A stretch of DNA of 64,000 bases, from positions 62,001 to 126,000 of the forward strand of contig MQVO02000013.1 in assembly GCA_001986395.2 (NCBI GenBank), in the 5' to 3' direction. This DNA is from Irpex lacteus. Lineage: Eukaryota; Basidiomycota; Agaricomycetes; Polyporales; Irpicaceae. The position numbers and the translations under genes are program-made. Each line of letters opens with the position of its first letter. Position 1 is the stretch's first letter. The notes beneath the pieces are model-generated. The model made no database searches and had not been told where the DNA came from. It saw only the letters and a list, made by a program, of their open reading frames with translations. Positions 1-13,200 of the stretch are shown in pieces.

Positions 1-903
1 ATCGAGCGGGAAATGCCGTTTTCAGCAGTCTGGAACGTGCAGCCGTTCAGCCACGTGTCAACGTGTAAGCACGGTGTACAGTTGTGTCATCAATCTCGAT
101 GAGTGTGAGAGCTCTAGTCAATGTGAGATCTCTAGTCGACGTGAGAGCTTCAGTCGATCCGGAACTTGACTGTAATGACAGAGCCAATATCAAGCTAACA
201 AGGATGACCATATGTGTTAGAATGTGCACATACAACTGTCAACATCAACATGATACTCACTGATAACCGTAGCACTCTCCCAGATTGTTCCAGACCCTCA
301 TCTTTTTGTGACTCTTATGCAACAGATGATTACGAGCCCGGATGTGACGTGACATGACGGGCACTGCTTGACGTTGAAGCATTAGGCCATAGTGAGACAG
401 TATTTTGAGGTTCTGATTGCTGCATGAAGTTGACCGATTGCGAGTGCCTGTTTTTGAGATGCCTGGTCTTCAAGATTCATTGCGTGGTCTAAGGTCTTTG
501 AGCATGAACAGAATGAGTGGAAACTCGTGAGCCAGTCATCTTAAAATACAGTAGTTTTGAGACTAATCAACATGAGAGTGCAACTGAACAGGAGGCTGGT
601 GTGTTTGTCAAGACAAAGCGATGGTCAAGGAGGCGTACGGGAGGCTGCGTGCAATGACAATGGGGTGCTGATATAGGAGGGGAGTTATGAACGAGGAGCG
701 TTGTAGCAGGCCATGCATAGTCAGCCTCTGCGGTCGAGACAGTAAGGTGAAGGTGGCGGACAGCATAGGAAGTTAGCGACCGGACTGGGCGATAACACAT
801 CAATAGTAGATACTACTCACCATAACGAGTACTGCATATAGTCACACTTGGTGGCAGATGCGCGCAAGAACTCGAACTCGACGTGTAAGAGAGCAGTGAA
901 CTG
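1..903. repeat. Tail of a repeat unit, DUF6535 downstream segment
   Basis: No gene is supported here. From about base 62 the sequence closely matches the stretch downstream of DUF6535 copy 1 (about 17915-18600), including the string AAGCACGGTGTACAGTTGTG. Bases 510-900 also match 32165-32560. A cassette-like minus-strand splice donor occurs near 250-260 (GATACTCAC on the plus strand). This implies that another unit, with its own DUF6535 gene, lies to the left of the window. Confidence 0.75.
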
Positions 904-1072
904 GTCTAAAGCTCTGCACGGGTATCGCTTACCTGCGGTGACCCGTAGGTTGATCCGTGTCCATACCCGCAGGTAAGGCACCCGCAGGTCTCAGGTACCT
1001 GTTGTCCGCGGGTGTTTGGCGGGTGCAGGTAGTGTTGATGGAGGCGACGGGTTTTCACGCAGGTATTTCGAT

Positions 1073-1107
1073 AATGTATAATATAATATATTATATGATT
1101 ATACATT
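1073..1107. repeat. AT-only palindrome beyond the hAT transposase stop
   Basis: A 35-bp near-perfect palindrome with arms AATGTATAAT and ATTATACATT and a self-complementary AT core. It lies a few bases past the stop codon of the minus-strand transposase gene. It could help 3' end formation, but that role is inference. Confidence 0.5.
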
Positions 1108-1109
1108 GC

Positions 1110-4100
1110 CTATTTAGTACTTGAGGCGACCTCTACCTCATCATCGGAGTCATCAATATAAACGTTCGCAGCCTTGGCAGCCTTAGTACGCTTACACTTC
1201 TCCCGAAACATCGTTGTCGCCTCGTCGATGGGGACTAAACCCTTGACTGTCGCCCATGAGCCTAATACTATCGCGGCCCGCGTCGACTCGTCTGATAGCG
1301 CATGACGCCGCTTCGAAACTGTGAGCCCGCCTCGTGAAAAGGCACGCTCGACATCTACAGATGTAGCTATATACAGATATCAGAGTGCTGCTGCGAATAT
1401 CATGTGAAGACGGTGAAACTTACCTGGTGCGGATAGGAAATCAGAGGCGAAACGAGCTGCGGCGATGCTCATTTCGTTTCCTCCTGCGAGTTGAGCATTC
1501 CACCATTTAAGCGGGTCCGAGACGTTAGGCCAGGTCGGCGTCGCCAGGTACTGCTCGATTGGATCGACAGTACTTCCAGCGTTCCAAGAGTCGATCTCAT
1601 CAAAGATGCTCGGCTCGTCCTCAGCGCTCTAGAGAATACAATGAGTTAGACTAGATAAGTAAGAGTAGGCTCGTTGATACGTACCGATGATTGACTTGCG
1701 CTTGACACCGTCTTCGGAGTGGCATCGGCAGGACGATAGTGCTTCGCCCATTGTTCACGCACAAGGTCTTCGGCAGTGCGTATCCATAGCGGCTGCCATT
1801 TTTGACGTCTGAAGTAGTCGAGCTTATACTTCGGATGGAGGACTATATCAGCAAGGCATCAGTAATGATATATGCGAGTGAAAGAATGTACTTACCCATA
1901 GCAACCCGATACATGATGCTGTCATCTGTTGCTGAGTAGTACTTGTTAAGGACTTTGAGGCCACGAGCGGCGGCGGCGCGCACAACGGGAAGGTTGCTTT
2001 TGTCGGCGATGGTACTTGTGAGCCTTCCCGTGAGTGCATCAATGACGGGGATCACTTGGTGGAGTAGTGGGACGTTCGTCTGGGAGATATGCTGCGTTGC
2101 CTGCAGAAAATGCTGTAATCCGATGTACGACGTGAGTATATATGTCGGCTATTAGACACGGAGTAGCTTACCTTCAAGACCCTATTCAACTGCGTAAGGA
2201 TTGTCCACTCGTCGTCGCTTAGTCGAAACCTCCGGAGGCCGCCTTGCTTCTTTCCCTTGTCGTACTTCGTGAGCGTCATGAGCCTATCGAGAGCTTTGCG
2301 AAGGTACAACGCCCGCGTGATGGCCTCTGCAAGCGAGTTCCATCGTGTTGCTACGGCCCGTTTCATTTGCTTAGGGGTTATCTCGGTAGCGACGCAGCAA
2401 GCTTTGAGGTCTTCGCGAATGGTGGGGGAGTGAAACACGCGTTTAGCGAGACCTTGAAGCTAAAGAAACACTCGTGAGATCAGGTAATGCAGATGTAATA
2501 CTAGATCGAACACACCTTTGTAACAGCGAATGCACCTGCTGTCCGGTCTGCATCGCCAAGGTTGTGCTCGCTAGCGACCTCCTTGATGATATTGTCGATG
2601 TCCTCTTCGTCAGCGGCTTCACGGTCGGGGTCGACATCATACTCATCGTCGTCGTTGCCTGTCGTGAGCTTCGTATTGTCGTCCGTCGCCTCAGTGTCCG
2701 ACTCCTCGAGCTCATCGTCAACACCAGCATTAGCCGGGTTGCTCGCCTCCTCGTCTTCATCATCGCTCAGATCTTCGTCATCGGTGCCGTCATTAGCGGA
2801 GCTCTTGGTATGTTTCCGCGCAAATAGGAGGATGATCGCCTGTATAGAAACATCAACATCAGATGTAGTAACAGCATGTGACAGCCAATTGAACGTACCT
2901 TCACCACCAAATTCAAGATGTGCGCAAAGCAACGCACACGCGTGGCCGCGCTGTTGATCCCCCCTAGCGATTCAAGCTCGACGGCAACAACTTGGTTGTT
3001 CGATGCGTTGTCCGCGACGAATCCTAGCAACTTTGTCTCGATGCCGTAGCGCTTGAAGCAGGCGCGGAGCTCTTTCGCTAGATAAACTCCAGTGTGGCCC
3101 TTGACAAGTCTGTTATAAACAATAGATTAGACGTATGTCGGATTCCCTAGAGGGTGGTGACGTACTTAATAAAGTCTAAGATGAAAGACTTCATCTCCCC
3201 GTCTTCCACATGATGAACGGTCACGCCGAGGAACGAGAGTACGTTCGGCGCAGTCCATCCATCTACACACACATGGAGACGTCCGGTATATGCCTATACA
3301 TTATTTTATTTAAATCTTGTGCTCAAGAAGTGGACCGCAAACGACGTACCTGAAGCTTTCGCGCGATTGTCAGCTGCGTCATCACGTACACCTCGCGTAC
3401 GTCACGGGAGAGCGTTGTAGGGTGGGGGACTTCGACGCGGCCGTACAACATACGAAATATCGCCAACAATTCTTCGTCTTGAATGATCGTGTAAGGCCGG
3501 TGGTGCCTTGCTACCCAGAGCGAACAAAGCAGGCGGAACTTGGCCTTGCTGTAGGTGGAGCCATGTGCGAAATCGTTGATGCCTTGACCGGCCGGTGCAA
3601 CCTTCGCTTTGCATTGGTTCAAGTGGCGGTTGAGGTTTCCTGTGGAAGTGTCCCAACGTACACGCGTGAGAGGGACCGCGTTAGGGCTGTAGGGAAGAGG
3701 TAAGATTAAGGAGCCACAAGGAGCGTTGAACAATACGTACTTAGCCTTGCAAACAAACTTATAGTACGGTTCTTTGCCAGGCTCCTCAACGAGCTGCGCT
3801 TTCTCGAAGTGTTTGTACACGTCCGAGAGCCACTTGTCTCTCTGAAGTTCTGCGAGGTGACCTTTGTCAGTAAAGAGCGACACTTGTTAATACACAGCGG
3901 TGGAGTGTAAGCGTACCTAGAACCTGTTGATTTGTCAGCTTGGTGAAGTCGTACTTGGCGTAGAACTGGGCTTTTGCATTGTTGGTCGTGCCAGCCGTTG
4001 CAGTCGAAGGCCCCGGGGGGTCTATCTCCTGAACTTCGGCATCACTAGCCGCATCGTCGATAGATGCGGAAGGAGTCTTGTCTACCCGCGGCCGCTTAGC

Positions 4101-4151
4101 AGCAGTATCGTTGGAGCTGCCGGTCGTACGACGCTTCTTGTTGGTGCCCAT
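1110..4151 (-). CDS. hAT-family transposase (BED finger, dimerisation domain), spliced
   Basis: This is the transposase that would excise and reinsert the surrounding element, acting in the nucleus. It can be read from ATG at 4151 to TAG at 1110-1112 through about ten exons separated by introns of some 50-60 bp with GT..AG ends, and no frame break was seen. The N-terminus is basic and low-complexity. A BED-type zinc finger follows, with a VCKAK segment and STGNLNRHLNQC. The middle has the hAT core string DNASNN, then RVRCFAHILNLVVK. An acidic serine/aspartate-rich insert follows, then AVATRWNSLAEAI. The C-terminus carries the hAT dimerisation signature (PLKWWNAQ, then ATSVDVERAFSRGG). Introns: examples lie at 3867-3901 and 2461-2515. 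The intact frame and matching termini suggest a recently active copy. Exact exon joints are my reading. Confidence 0.9.
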
Positions 4152-5071
4152 AATTTGAAGACGAGAGGAGAAGAGGCGTGGGGATAGGGAGTGCCAAGGG
4201 TGCGTGAATCTTTAGCTGCCTCCCCATAACCTCCTCTCGAGAAACTCGCCCGACATTCGGATGATTGGATAGAGTCTGAGGCCCAGAATAAATTAAAAAT
4301 TTCTTGGTGAACAGTTTCTATCGACACTCACCGTTGGGAAAAGCCACGCAAGAAGGCACATCGGCGTTGTCGGATAGGTATCGAGCCAATCCGCAGAGGC
4401 GCAATTCCAACGGATGGCCCAATCTGCAATATTGCGTGAGCCGAGACTAGGGAAAAATAAAAGTGAGGGGCATGACACACCGAGCGCGATGGTGGGTGGA
4501 AGAGAAAACGAGGGAACGGCGGGACTGTTCGCACGGTTCACCTGCGGGTAAGGCGCTGACTAAATTCCCCACGCCTCGCTTATTCGCTTTGTTCTCTATC
4601 CACACCGTCTTCTCTGTGCCAGACACTCTTGCTTTCCTCTGTCCAGTACCGTCAGCAGCACACTTGATGTGCAGAACTACAACGGTATGTTTATCTTTCT
4701 CATGTTGCCATATGTTGCCTACTGACAAATCTCAGATTTATATCAAATAGATAATCTGCACAAACCTCGTTCTATTGGCTGAAGACACCACCAGGCACAC
4801 AGTGAGCTCCGACGGGCAGGTGGATGAGCGGGTGAACGGGTGTGCGAATGGCAATGCCGAAGGCTCACAAGGTGCGTTTTTAATTGGTGGACACTTGGCC
4901 GTATATATTGTGCTGAACGACTGGTGTCGGAAACCTTCACGAAACTCTTCGTGAAGTACCGTTGTCACTGCCATTTGTGCGCACAGGTGAGTTGTTCATT
5001 CTCTCAGATGTCGTGTTCTATGCTTACCTTAGAGTGTAGTCTTTCTGCAACGTCCAGAGAACCTGCCCACC

Positions 5072-5452
5072 ATGTCCACCACCACCCGTCCCCACACTCG
5101 AGGACATGCTCGTCAAGTCCGGCAAGCTTCCGCGAGGTGGTTCGCCATGCTCGGCAACCTCCTGTGCAACCACCCTACACGAATTCGACAGGAAGGCTCG
5201 AGCATCATCACCGCGCTTGAGCCCGCGCACGTCTCCGAAAGCCCAGACGAACGTCTGTTGGTATTGGCTACATTCGCCGCTGCTAGCTACGTTATGCGCC
5301 ACCCACCTGGTACCCCCTACCCGTGCACTTTGCACCTTTTCAGCCACGTTGTGAACGAGTATCGCGAGTGGGATCCCGAGGGTATGCCTCTCGTGACGAA
5401 GAAGGGCAAGGATAGGGCTTGGGACCAAATTTATGATACTGTACTACATTAG
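5072..5452 (+). CDS. Small hypothetical protein inside the hAT element (126 aa)
   Basis: An uninterrupted 126-residue frame whose ATG sits in a good fungal context (CCCACCATGT). A likely 5' UTR intron (GTGAG near 4986) precedes it. The protein has a basic N-terminus (STTTRPHTRGHARQ) and a mostly helical body with LATFAAASYVMRHPPG and CTLHLFSHVVNEY. There is no signal peptide or clear membrane segment. I do not recognise the family. It lies convergent with the coiled-coil gene at 5578-6099 and divergent from the transposase, all three between the same hAT termini. It may be a captured host gene or an element-encoded accessory protein. Confidence 0.5.
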   Translation: MSTTTRPHTRGHARQVRQASARWFAMLGNLLCNHPTRIRQEGSSIITALEPAHVSESPDERLLVLATFAAASYVMRHPPGTPYPCTLHLFSHVVNEYREWDPEGMPLVTKKGKDRAWDQIYDTVLH

Positions 5453-5577
5453 TTAATCTCGGAATCGTATCGCCCGCTGTGCTCGTTGTCTCTCATGGTG
5501 TGCGTGAATGCGTGTGGGAACGGAAACTCGATACACATTGAATACTCGCTCTCTGCTGCCACCCATTACAATGTACT

Positions 5578-6099
5578 CTACGCGGCTTCGGTACAAGTCT
5601 CCTCATCAAATTGCAGCCCTGCGTCAATATGCATCGCAACGGCCAATGTATACGCCCTCTCGTGACTGAGCAACGAGCTCTCCATGAGCATCGAATACCA
5701 CTTCACATGGTCAACCTCCCGGAGATATTCATGTAAGTCCGCATAGATATCTGCAGACATTCTGAACTGGTCGACAATCGCTTCGCAGGTGCGTAGGCTG
5801 TGTGCGTCTTGAGTGTCCGATGAGGTAGAACTTGTGTCGGAATCCTATCACAATACAGCAAAGTACGTTAGTTAACTGACGAGCTCGACGAACACTTGTA
5901 CATTAGTAATTACCATTTCTTCGTCCTTCAAGCTCTCTTCTACCCGATCCGTAAGCAGCGTGATCTGGTCTTGGATAGCCCGAAGACTACTCCTTGTTTC
6001 TTTGAGTAGAGCTTCTTTACTCTCGAGCTCTTTCTCGAGCTCGGCAGCGATAGCCATTGCAGCAATGAGCTTGATTTTCGGGCGAAATACTTGCGACAT
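5578..6099 (-). CDS. Coiled-coil hypothetical protein inside the hAT element (150 aa, 2 exons)
   Basis: Exon 1 (6099-5914) begins with ATG and encodes 62 residues, including a strong coiled coil (AAELEKELESKEALLKE, then LLTDRVEESLKDEEM). A 69-bp GT..AG intron (5913-5845) joins it in frame to exon 2 (5844-5578), which is serine/aspartate-rich at first and then helical (YADLHEYLREVDHVKWY), ending GLQFDEETCTEAA before the stop. I do not recognise the family. The splice sites and unbroken frame support a real gene. It is tail-to-tail with the 126-aa gene and close to the right hAT end. A role in transposition or its regulation is possible but not shown. Confidence 0.55.
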
Positions 6100-6347
6100 T
6101 GTTGAGGGGGGGGTTGAACAGTATGATAGGCTTAGGAAATAAATTTTCATGAAAGCGAAGGTCATTATATACATATGTTTAGTAAGCGGTGAAGACCCGC
6201 AGGTGAACCTGTGGAGGACAGGTACCTGAACCTGCGGGTGGTACACCTGGCGCTATGAATACCTGTACGGGTGCGGGTAGTTGTTTTTGAGAGCGCCTTA
6301 CCTGCGGGTTCGGGTGCGGGTGCACCTGCGGGTGGATCCGTGCAGAG

Positions 6348-8700
6348 GTTTAAGTTACTGGTCTTGAGCGAGCAAGGGCATTTGTTAGCACGCACGAGTA
6401 CTACACGTAGACACACTCACCTAGAAAACACTGAACTCCCCCAGACCTTCCCTGCATTCATCGACCCACTTCAACAGTACGTACCAACAGCGAGTACACA
6501 CGTCCCTTGAATGCGACGCGGCGAAGTAATTCAAGTGTTATTATCAGGCCGAGGTCGTCGCAAGCTCAACTATGTTCTTCAGGGGGCACAGCATCATTGC
6601 TTAAGTATGAGTTTGAATTGCGGAGGTTAGGCGTAGATGTCAGAGTAGCATTAAGAGCAATGACAAGGGGGGAAGATGACGGCGGGATGAGAGAGACGTC
6701 GACGTTGATCTCGGTCCACTTGATCGCATGTAAGAGAGCTACGTTGGTCAACTGATAATGATGAACAAATGTCAGCATGCACAAGTTCTAGCGAACGACA
6801 AGATACTCACCTGGAAACAGACCCTTTACAGCCTCCGTCGCTTCGCGGTACAAATTGGGCGACATCAAGGTAGATAGGCCTCGACGTGTACCTAGAGGCT
6901 GCTCCTGAGCCATGGTAGTAGCAGTCAAAAGCCCACCGCATATTCCTATGATATTCGAGTGTTTCATGAAGCACGAGTTGAGAAGCTTGGGCTGAAGATG
7001 ATGGTGTCGACAAACAATGCCCTCCGAGTTAGTGTCGGTGTTTGTAAGGACGCTGATGAGTACACAGGAGAGGATAGCTGGTATCGAGCGAATAGGTTCG
7101 ACATCAGCACACACGGGTACTACAAAGTTCGAACAGACGATACAGTGCGAGAAACCGCGAAACCAAAAAAACACTTCTAGCCCATTTCAATCTTCATCGG
7201 CTTGCAACATCGGCGAGCCTGTACACATATGAGTGTATAGAGAACGCATGTCACCTTGAATTCGCGGCAGTGAGATGATCGAAGTGTATCCTGAGGTTAT
7301 CGTGTTGGCCTGAGACTGCCGTCAAGTAAAGAGATGCTTGTTTGTCAGGGAGGCGCAGGGAAGGCGGACACGAGACTAGAGGGTGACATTTTGACATGAG
7401 AGCCGACTACAGAAAAAAGAAGCATCACGTACGCTCGTGTTCGATACGCATAAGAACTTAACGTAATTCAATGTGTAGAAGAGCCAGGTTAACTAACTGA
7501 ACGATGAACGAACATCAGCGTGCACAAGTACAATAGGCAAACGACAAAATACTTACCTGAAAACTACTCTACTCCCCGACTCTCTCCAGCCCGGCCTCCG
7601 TTGCTTCGAGGTACACATGCATGAAAATCGCGCATAGCACACGAGTGGCCTCGTCAGGTTGGTATCGCGGTGGGTAGGTATCAGGTATCGACGCGTTTCT
7701 GGACGTCGTGACCGGCCATAGTCGTCAGTCTGACCATCTTCAAGGGTTGTGATAACAACAACGAAAACGGAGGAGGGAAGGACGGGAGGTTCTGACTGGT
7801 GTTGAACAAACCACAGGCTGACTGGTATTGAATAAATCACAGACAGATGCACTACTCACCGAGAAACCGTGCAGCTCTTATGGCCCATCGGTTCGCAACG
7901 CGAGAAAAGAAACTGTTGTATAGGAGCATGCGCGCGAATCTATGTGTCGCTTTGTCATCGAGGTACCAGTGAGAAAGTTGAGGTCGTTGGGTTGTCTCAG
8001 AGACTACCGTCAAGTTGCTTGCAGGGGGGTCGGAAACGACGCCGGAGGGTAACATGTCGACGCCAGAGTTCACAGCAGCAAGTATCGCGTACGGTCGTGT
8101 TAGATGCGCGTAGGAGCACTGGCTCGATGTGTAAGAGAGCTAGCTGTGATCGAGCGGACGAGGACGTACGTTAGTACGCACGAGTACCATGGGCAAATAA
8201 CAAGATACTCACCGAGAAACCTCTAAACTCTCCCAGACCGTTTCCAGCCTCCGTCGGATCACGGTATTATAGGCACGCATAGCACACGAGTAGCCTCGTC
8301 GAATGGAGGTCGAGGCGTATAGGTATCAACGCGTATCGGGAGGTCGTCACTGGGTCGTGGTCTTCGAACTGGCTGTCTGCAGTGCGCAGTAGTTGCGGCG
8401 GCCATGACAGCAATAATGACGAAGAGAGGGGGCTCTAGCTTGAAGGGCGAGAGAGCACACTGGCAGGCTGACTGGTGTCGGACGAGCCAGAGGCAGACGA
8501 TACAGAACTCACCGATCAATTAATCACCGGCGGCTGGTTTACTTTCCCAGACCCTCGGTATACAGGCATGCTAGTGATGTATAATACACGGGTGGACTCG
8601 TCAAATTGACATCGAGGCGAATAGTTAGCGACGCGTATCTGGAGGTTGTTAATGAGCCGTAGCCGCCAGCCTGGCTGTCTTCGGGTTGACAACGCGTCCA
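6348..8700 (-). repeat. Array of exon-like cassettes (unit left of DUF6535 copy 1)
   Basis: At least six related modules follow each other at 300-400 bp intervals, with plus-strand strings near 6409, 6803, 7550, 7850, 8206 and 8506. Each reads (A/G)NACTCACC-GAGAAACC--CTCTCCCAGA-CAGCCTCCGTCGC, so on the minus strand each exon-like piece ends at a GTGAGT-type donor. In several modules the minus strand encodes a related peptide around DEATRVL, then MHAYREATEAG. Individual copies carry stops and frame slips, so I do not call an intact gene. The stretch 6490-7400 is close to 40500-41480. Confidence 0.6.
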
Positions 8701-10290
8701 AGTGGTACGGTGTCGTGACAGGGGCCTGATGAGGTTACGCGTGCTTGTAGGTATCGGTTCGCAGCTGTCGCGAGGAAGGGGATGATCATGGTCTACGGTG
8801 ACCGTGACCGCGACGTTCCTGTCGCCGGTCCCTTTGACCGCTCGAGCACGTTACGTCATCGATTGCTGTCCTGTCCACCACAGACTCAGGCGAGCCACCC
8901 TCTTTCCACGCTGCTCGACACTGTGGGCAGTTGACTCGACGAGAAGTCTCAGTGTCGGCAACATGAAAGTACCGCTCGCCAACAGCAAGCTCCAGCGATC
9001 TCAACGCGATCTCTATCTTTTGGTGAGTAGTATGCTGGACTGTGCAAATATTCGCGAACTAAGGCTCCTCTACCTGGCAGCTGATTAATACGTGGTGCGG
9101 ATATACTATTAACGAACTCAGGACCGGATGGAGTCTTTTCTGCGCGAGGGCTTGGCTAGTAGACCGGGCCAGCGAGGTGTTGTCTTCTTGGGAGAAGAGG
9201 ATCTGAATAGATTGGGTCTGAATGGTATAAGTGTACTCAGTACGTGCTCTTTTACCCTTGAATGCAGTATCTTACGTGTCAGACAACCTGCCGCAGTGTT
9301 CTCACTTAGCTCGAAACTGCGTACGCTTTCGCTCGCCCTTGTGAGCACTCCGGTGCCCCCGCTCCCATCCCCTGGTCTTTCTACCCCAGCAACACCACCG
9401 GATACAGCATGCCTCCCCGGCCTCGATACATCGTCTCTCTCTGTAAACGTCCGGACAACCAGCTCGCTCGCAGAGGTCATCGCTCTTATGGTACCGGCAG
9501 ATGTCGTCGGTCTTGCTCGCACCCTGCCGTGTTGCGGGTTGTTCAGTCACTCGCGTTCATCATTCTCTACACTGAGTACCTAGAACTTGCAGAGGATACG
9601 ACAAGACGTTACACGACATACGCTCACCGACGCGACATACGGACACAATCAGCCTTCGCCGCACTGGGTAAGGCTATCGCGAGATGCCAGAAGGCCTTTG
9701 ATGGACCTTTCAACGAAGGCACTCAGAGCGAATTTAGTGCGTGTGCAAAACGTCAATATGTCATTACTAGAGCTAACGAACGGCCGTACAGGTGGTTTGA
9801 TAAGGTATATGCGGCTTGTGCGAATGCTAATGTACCGTCCCGTATTCTCGCTGTCAATCAACCATGGTCCGGGAGAGGCTCGCGATCCAAGGAGTCGACA
9901 TGCCTCGTAGTCATCACCAGGAGTCGTTCGCGAGACCACCAACAGTGAGTTGACAGTGGAATCTCGAGTACTAGAGTTGAGTACTTATCGTACCTTACGG
10001 TCTCCTAGATGATGTTGATGCTCTCGGACTCTTTCTCGAGAAGGAGCGACGATCGAAGGTACGTAGCGTTGTTTGGTTCGCTTGGACTGACAAATCTGTA
10101 GCTCTCGCAGGTTATATTCCCATAGACCTGATAACTATTGAGACCTCGTGGTATTGTTGCACGGCTGTCTCTTGGAAGTTCCGGTCAGGCCTGCGACTGA
10201 GACGTGAATCGTCCCTCAAGGAAGCTTCGCTTCGCACACGCATCGAAGCGATGGCGACGACGAGACGTCCGTTATTTTCACTTACCACAG
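8700..10290. repeat. Conserved unit segment B, copy 1
   Basis: This segment recurs at about 20890-22600 and 59790-61330. Shared landmarks are CGTTACGTCATCGATTGCTG with AGTCTCAGTGTCGGCAA (8850-8960, 21110-21220, 59885-60010) and TCTTTCTACCCCAGCAACACC near 9376 and 60400. Long open frames here are not kept between copies, so no coding gene is supported. It may be the decayed body of an older gene. Confidence 0.6.
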
Positions 10291-10299
10291 TATGGGCTT

Positions 10300-13200
10300 A
10301 ATTCGTAGCACCATGGCGTCGATGTTCCTGAGGAGTGAAATAAATATATTTTGTATCATCTACCACGTACATGTACATTGATGAGTATATCATCATCCTC
10401 GAACACAGCGCGAGGGGGCCACCGACCCGTACAAGAACCACACACGTCGAGCGAACATGCAGCCGCGGTGCAAATTGAAAATCCAATACACGCTTCTTTG
10501 CATTCGTCCGGGGTTCGAATAGTTTCGCGTCGTGTTTGGGGCGAACAACGTCAATCTCCGAATATCGATAGCCGTCGGTGAACGTGGTCGAATATGCGAT
10601 ATACTCGTTTTTGATCGTTCTGAGCGTCACGCGTAGCAAGCGTGACCGCGTTTCATTGCGTTTGGTGGCTGAAATGGCTACTTGCGGTAATGGGAGAGGA
10701 GAGAGGCGCTGTAGGACGAGTAGACGCCAGCGCGATGAGACTCGAAAGGGCCGCCCACGGCGGCGTCGGGTCTTGCTCCCGCATCGATATCATGTATTGT
10801 TGCATTTGTACGCAAACATCAAGCTATTCTTATTGAAAGTACTGTATACGAGGAACAGCAAATTTGACACAAATCACTAAGCAGTAGGTATAGATTATTA
10901 ATGATTCTGGGTGCCGGTGTTCTTTACCGATTCATAGACGTTGGTTATGTTGTAGTGTCGCATGCATAGATAACGTAAAGGAACGGCGACGTTTTTTTCA
11001 ATGAAGAAGGACCTGCAGTGGCACCAGGGAAAGTTTCTGCATGCGCCCGTTTCTTGAGACTCGGGAAGGGGCCGCGCTGCGTGGAGTACTCGAATCTCGA
11101 CGATATTAGCGTAGTAATGGTCTTTTCTTGCTTAGCGAACCATATATGCGTCCGTTGAACTTCACGAGCACGTCAGCCCTTCATAGCTTTGATTGCCAAG
11201 CACCTGGTGGAATAGGAGATCCGTCGACATCAAATGCGGGGACTGGGACAGGTGTTATGAGTTCCCTTTGAATGCGTCGAGCTGACAACGACTGGCACGG
11301 CCAGCTGTCCACGAACTACTTAGTACCTGCGATTGAATAGGTAAGCATCAACCTCAGTGCACAACACAATATAGGTAGCGTAGCGTACTATTCATTTCAT
11401 CCAGGGTAGATCTCCCGCCAGATTTCGCAGGTGTTTCGTTAGTGGTCGAATATTTTCGATAAAGTGCAGGGCGAGCTTGCTATTGAACATACAAAAACCC
11501 TGCCTCGAACGGTGTATGTCGGGATCGAAGGTCGTACTGACCAGGTTCATGATCCAACAATAAATCGGTTCTGGGTGTCCCTGCCGTTAGGTGCGTTGCT
11601 CAATTGCAGCTTTCCAACTGTCTTAAGTAATGGCGGACTCCCATAACGCCCGCAGATCCGCATGACGGAGTGTGTAACGTGAAGCGAGCTTTGGAGTCGA
11701 TGAAGAGGCTCAGCCGCAGACCAGTAGAAAGGGGCTCACGGGCTACACTATAGCTATAGATGGACGAAGTAGTGACAGGAGGAAGGACGCAGGACGTTAA
11801 ACAATACTGGCGCTTCAGACTCGCTGACTAAGTGTATAAGCGCCAACGTAGACGCGTATCGTTATCCAAAGTGTGAAGCTTGCTCAAGAGCAAGAACTCG
11901 AGACTTTGAACGGCACTCACAGGGTCGACCTCTCTTCCACCGTTGGTGCATCTCTGCGCTCTGATCCCAACCCAGCCCCAAGTAGATTCATACCGGACCA
12001 GCTTGCGATATCGAAAACACATAAAACACGAGAGGTCGACTGTATACCGACGGGTATATCCGTCGGGAGTGAGGTATCACCATCATTTTTGCTGAGAACT
12101 GACGGGCAACGACTGATTGAAGAGCGGGCGGATTACGTTCAGCTCCAACGAGGCCCGTGTGTCGATGATAGAGCCATTGTGGCTGCGGCGGTAGCAGCTC
12201 GAAGGGTGTGCGAGAAGCTAAGCTTGCTGGAACTTGTCGATTGTGAGCGAGGGGTATCGAGTATTCATGGGTGGAGGACGGGAGCAGTGCTCTGAGGTCG
12301 TTGGGGGTGCATGGACTCGGAATTGATAGCTGTAGTAGAAGTTATCAGAAACGAGTCTGCTGGGATGGCGTACCGTAAAGTGAATGCAGCGGGCAGTCGC
12401 ACCCCGTCTACAACCCCACCACAGTGCGCGACTTGCACAGCAGCTTCGACAGGTGCAGTGAAGGCGACTGATAGTGAACGGAAACATTCGTGAGCGTGCG
12501 TGATACAGACAGAGAATAAGTAGGGTACGCACCTGGAAGCCGTGAACCCTTCATAATCTTCTCATGTTCCATCGATATCGCCTTACCACGGGCTTGTACG
12601 TTGTATGGAGATGCATATAACGCATACGCACATCCCGTACGATTGAGGCAAAGGGGGGAGACGGTTCGAGGGTATTTTGAAGTTGTAATAGCCTGTTTCA
12701 GCGTCTTCGGGTCGTTCGGTCGTGCAAGGGCGCGATGTGGCCGTTTGAGCGTGGCCCAGAACCAATGAGTCGAATCAGCGGACGTCCTTCCAACTACCCG
12801 GTTAGCATGAGGCTGCATTGAGGGCATTGAAGTGAAAGGTGGAAGGACGAGAAAGAGACGAAGATGAGAGGAGAGGAAAGGTCCATCGAGACGCCGGTTC
12901 GTCTCAATCCATCTTGACTGTCGCGTTCATCTGCCTTCTATAGAGCACAACTTCTGGATAGCATTGCAGTTAATCCTCGAAAGTACCCCGTCTAGAAATA
13001 CGAGCATAACGCGAAGGGAAGCATCCGGGTTATCTCGTCCAGGTTTCGTTCGGTGAGTGGTCTATTTATTCGACTCTTTCACGCCAATGAACCAGGACAC
13101 TAATGTCGACTGCGATTGCTAGGATACACGTCAACCACTTCAAGGTCGTTCACAATACTCTACTTATATGCGGACGCGAACGAGATCGTCAGTGTAGGAA

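Larger units (their letters stand above)
912..6347 (-). mobile_element. hAT-family DNA transposon, 5.4 kb, apparently complete
   Basis: The element starts CTCTGCACGGGTA and ends with the inverse (CCGTGCAGAG). It is flanked by an imperfect 8-bp target duplication, GTCTAAAG at 904-911 and GTTTAAGT at 6348-6355, which fits the 8-bp duplications of hAT elements. Both ends are packed with short subterminal repeats of the type ACCCGCAGGT in either orientation (about 930-1020 and 6190-6340), the usual kind of binding site for a BED-finger hAT transposase. Inside are a spliced transposase gene on the minus strand and two further small genes. It sits in the tail of a DUF6535 repeat unit, and the unit sequence resumes at about 6380. 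Confidence 0.85.

Noticed and set aside
6348..8700. Regular repeats considered as a CRISPR array
   Set aside because: The modules are 300-400 bp and diverged, with splice donors, in a eukaryotic genome. There are no short identical repeats with unique spacers.
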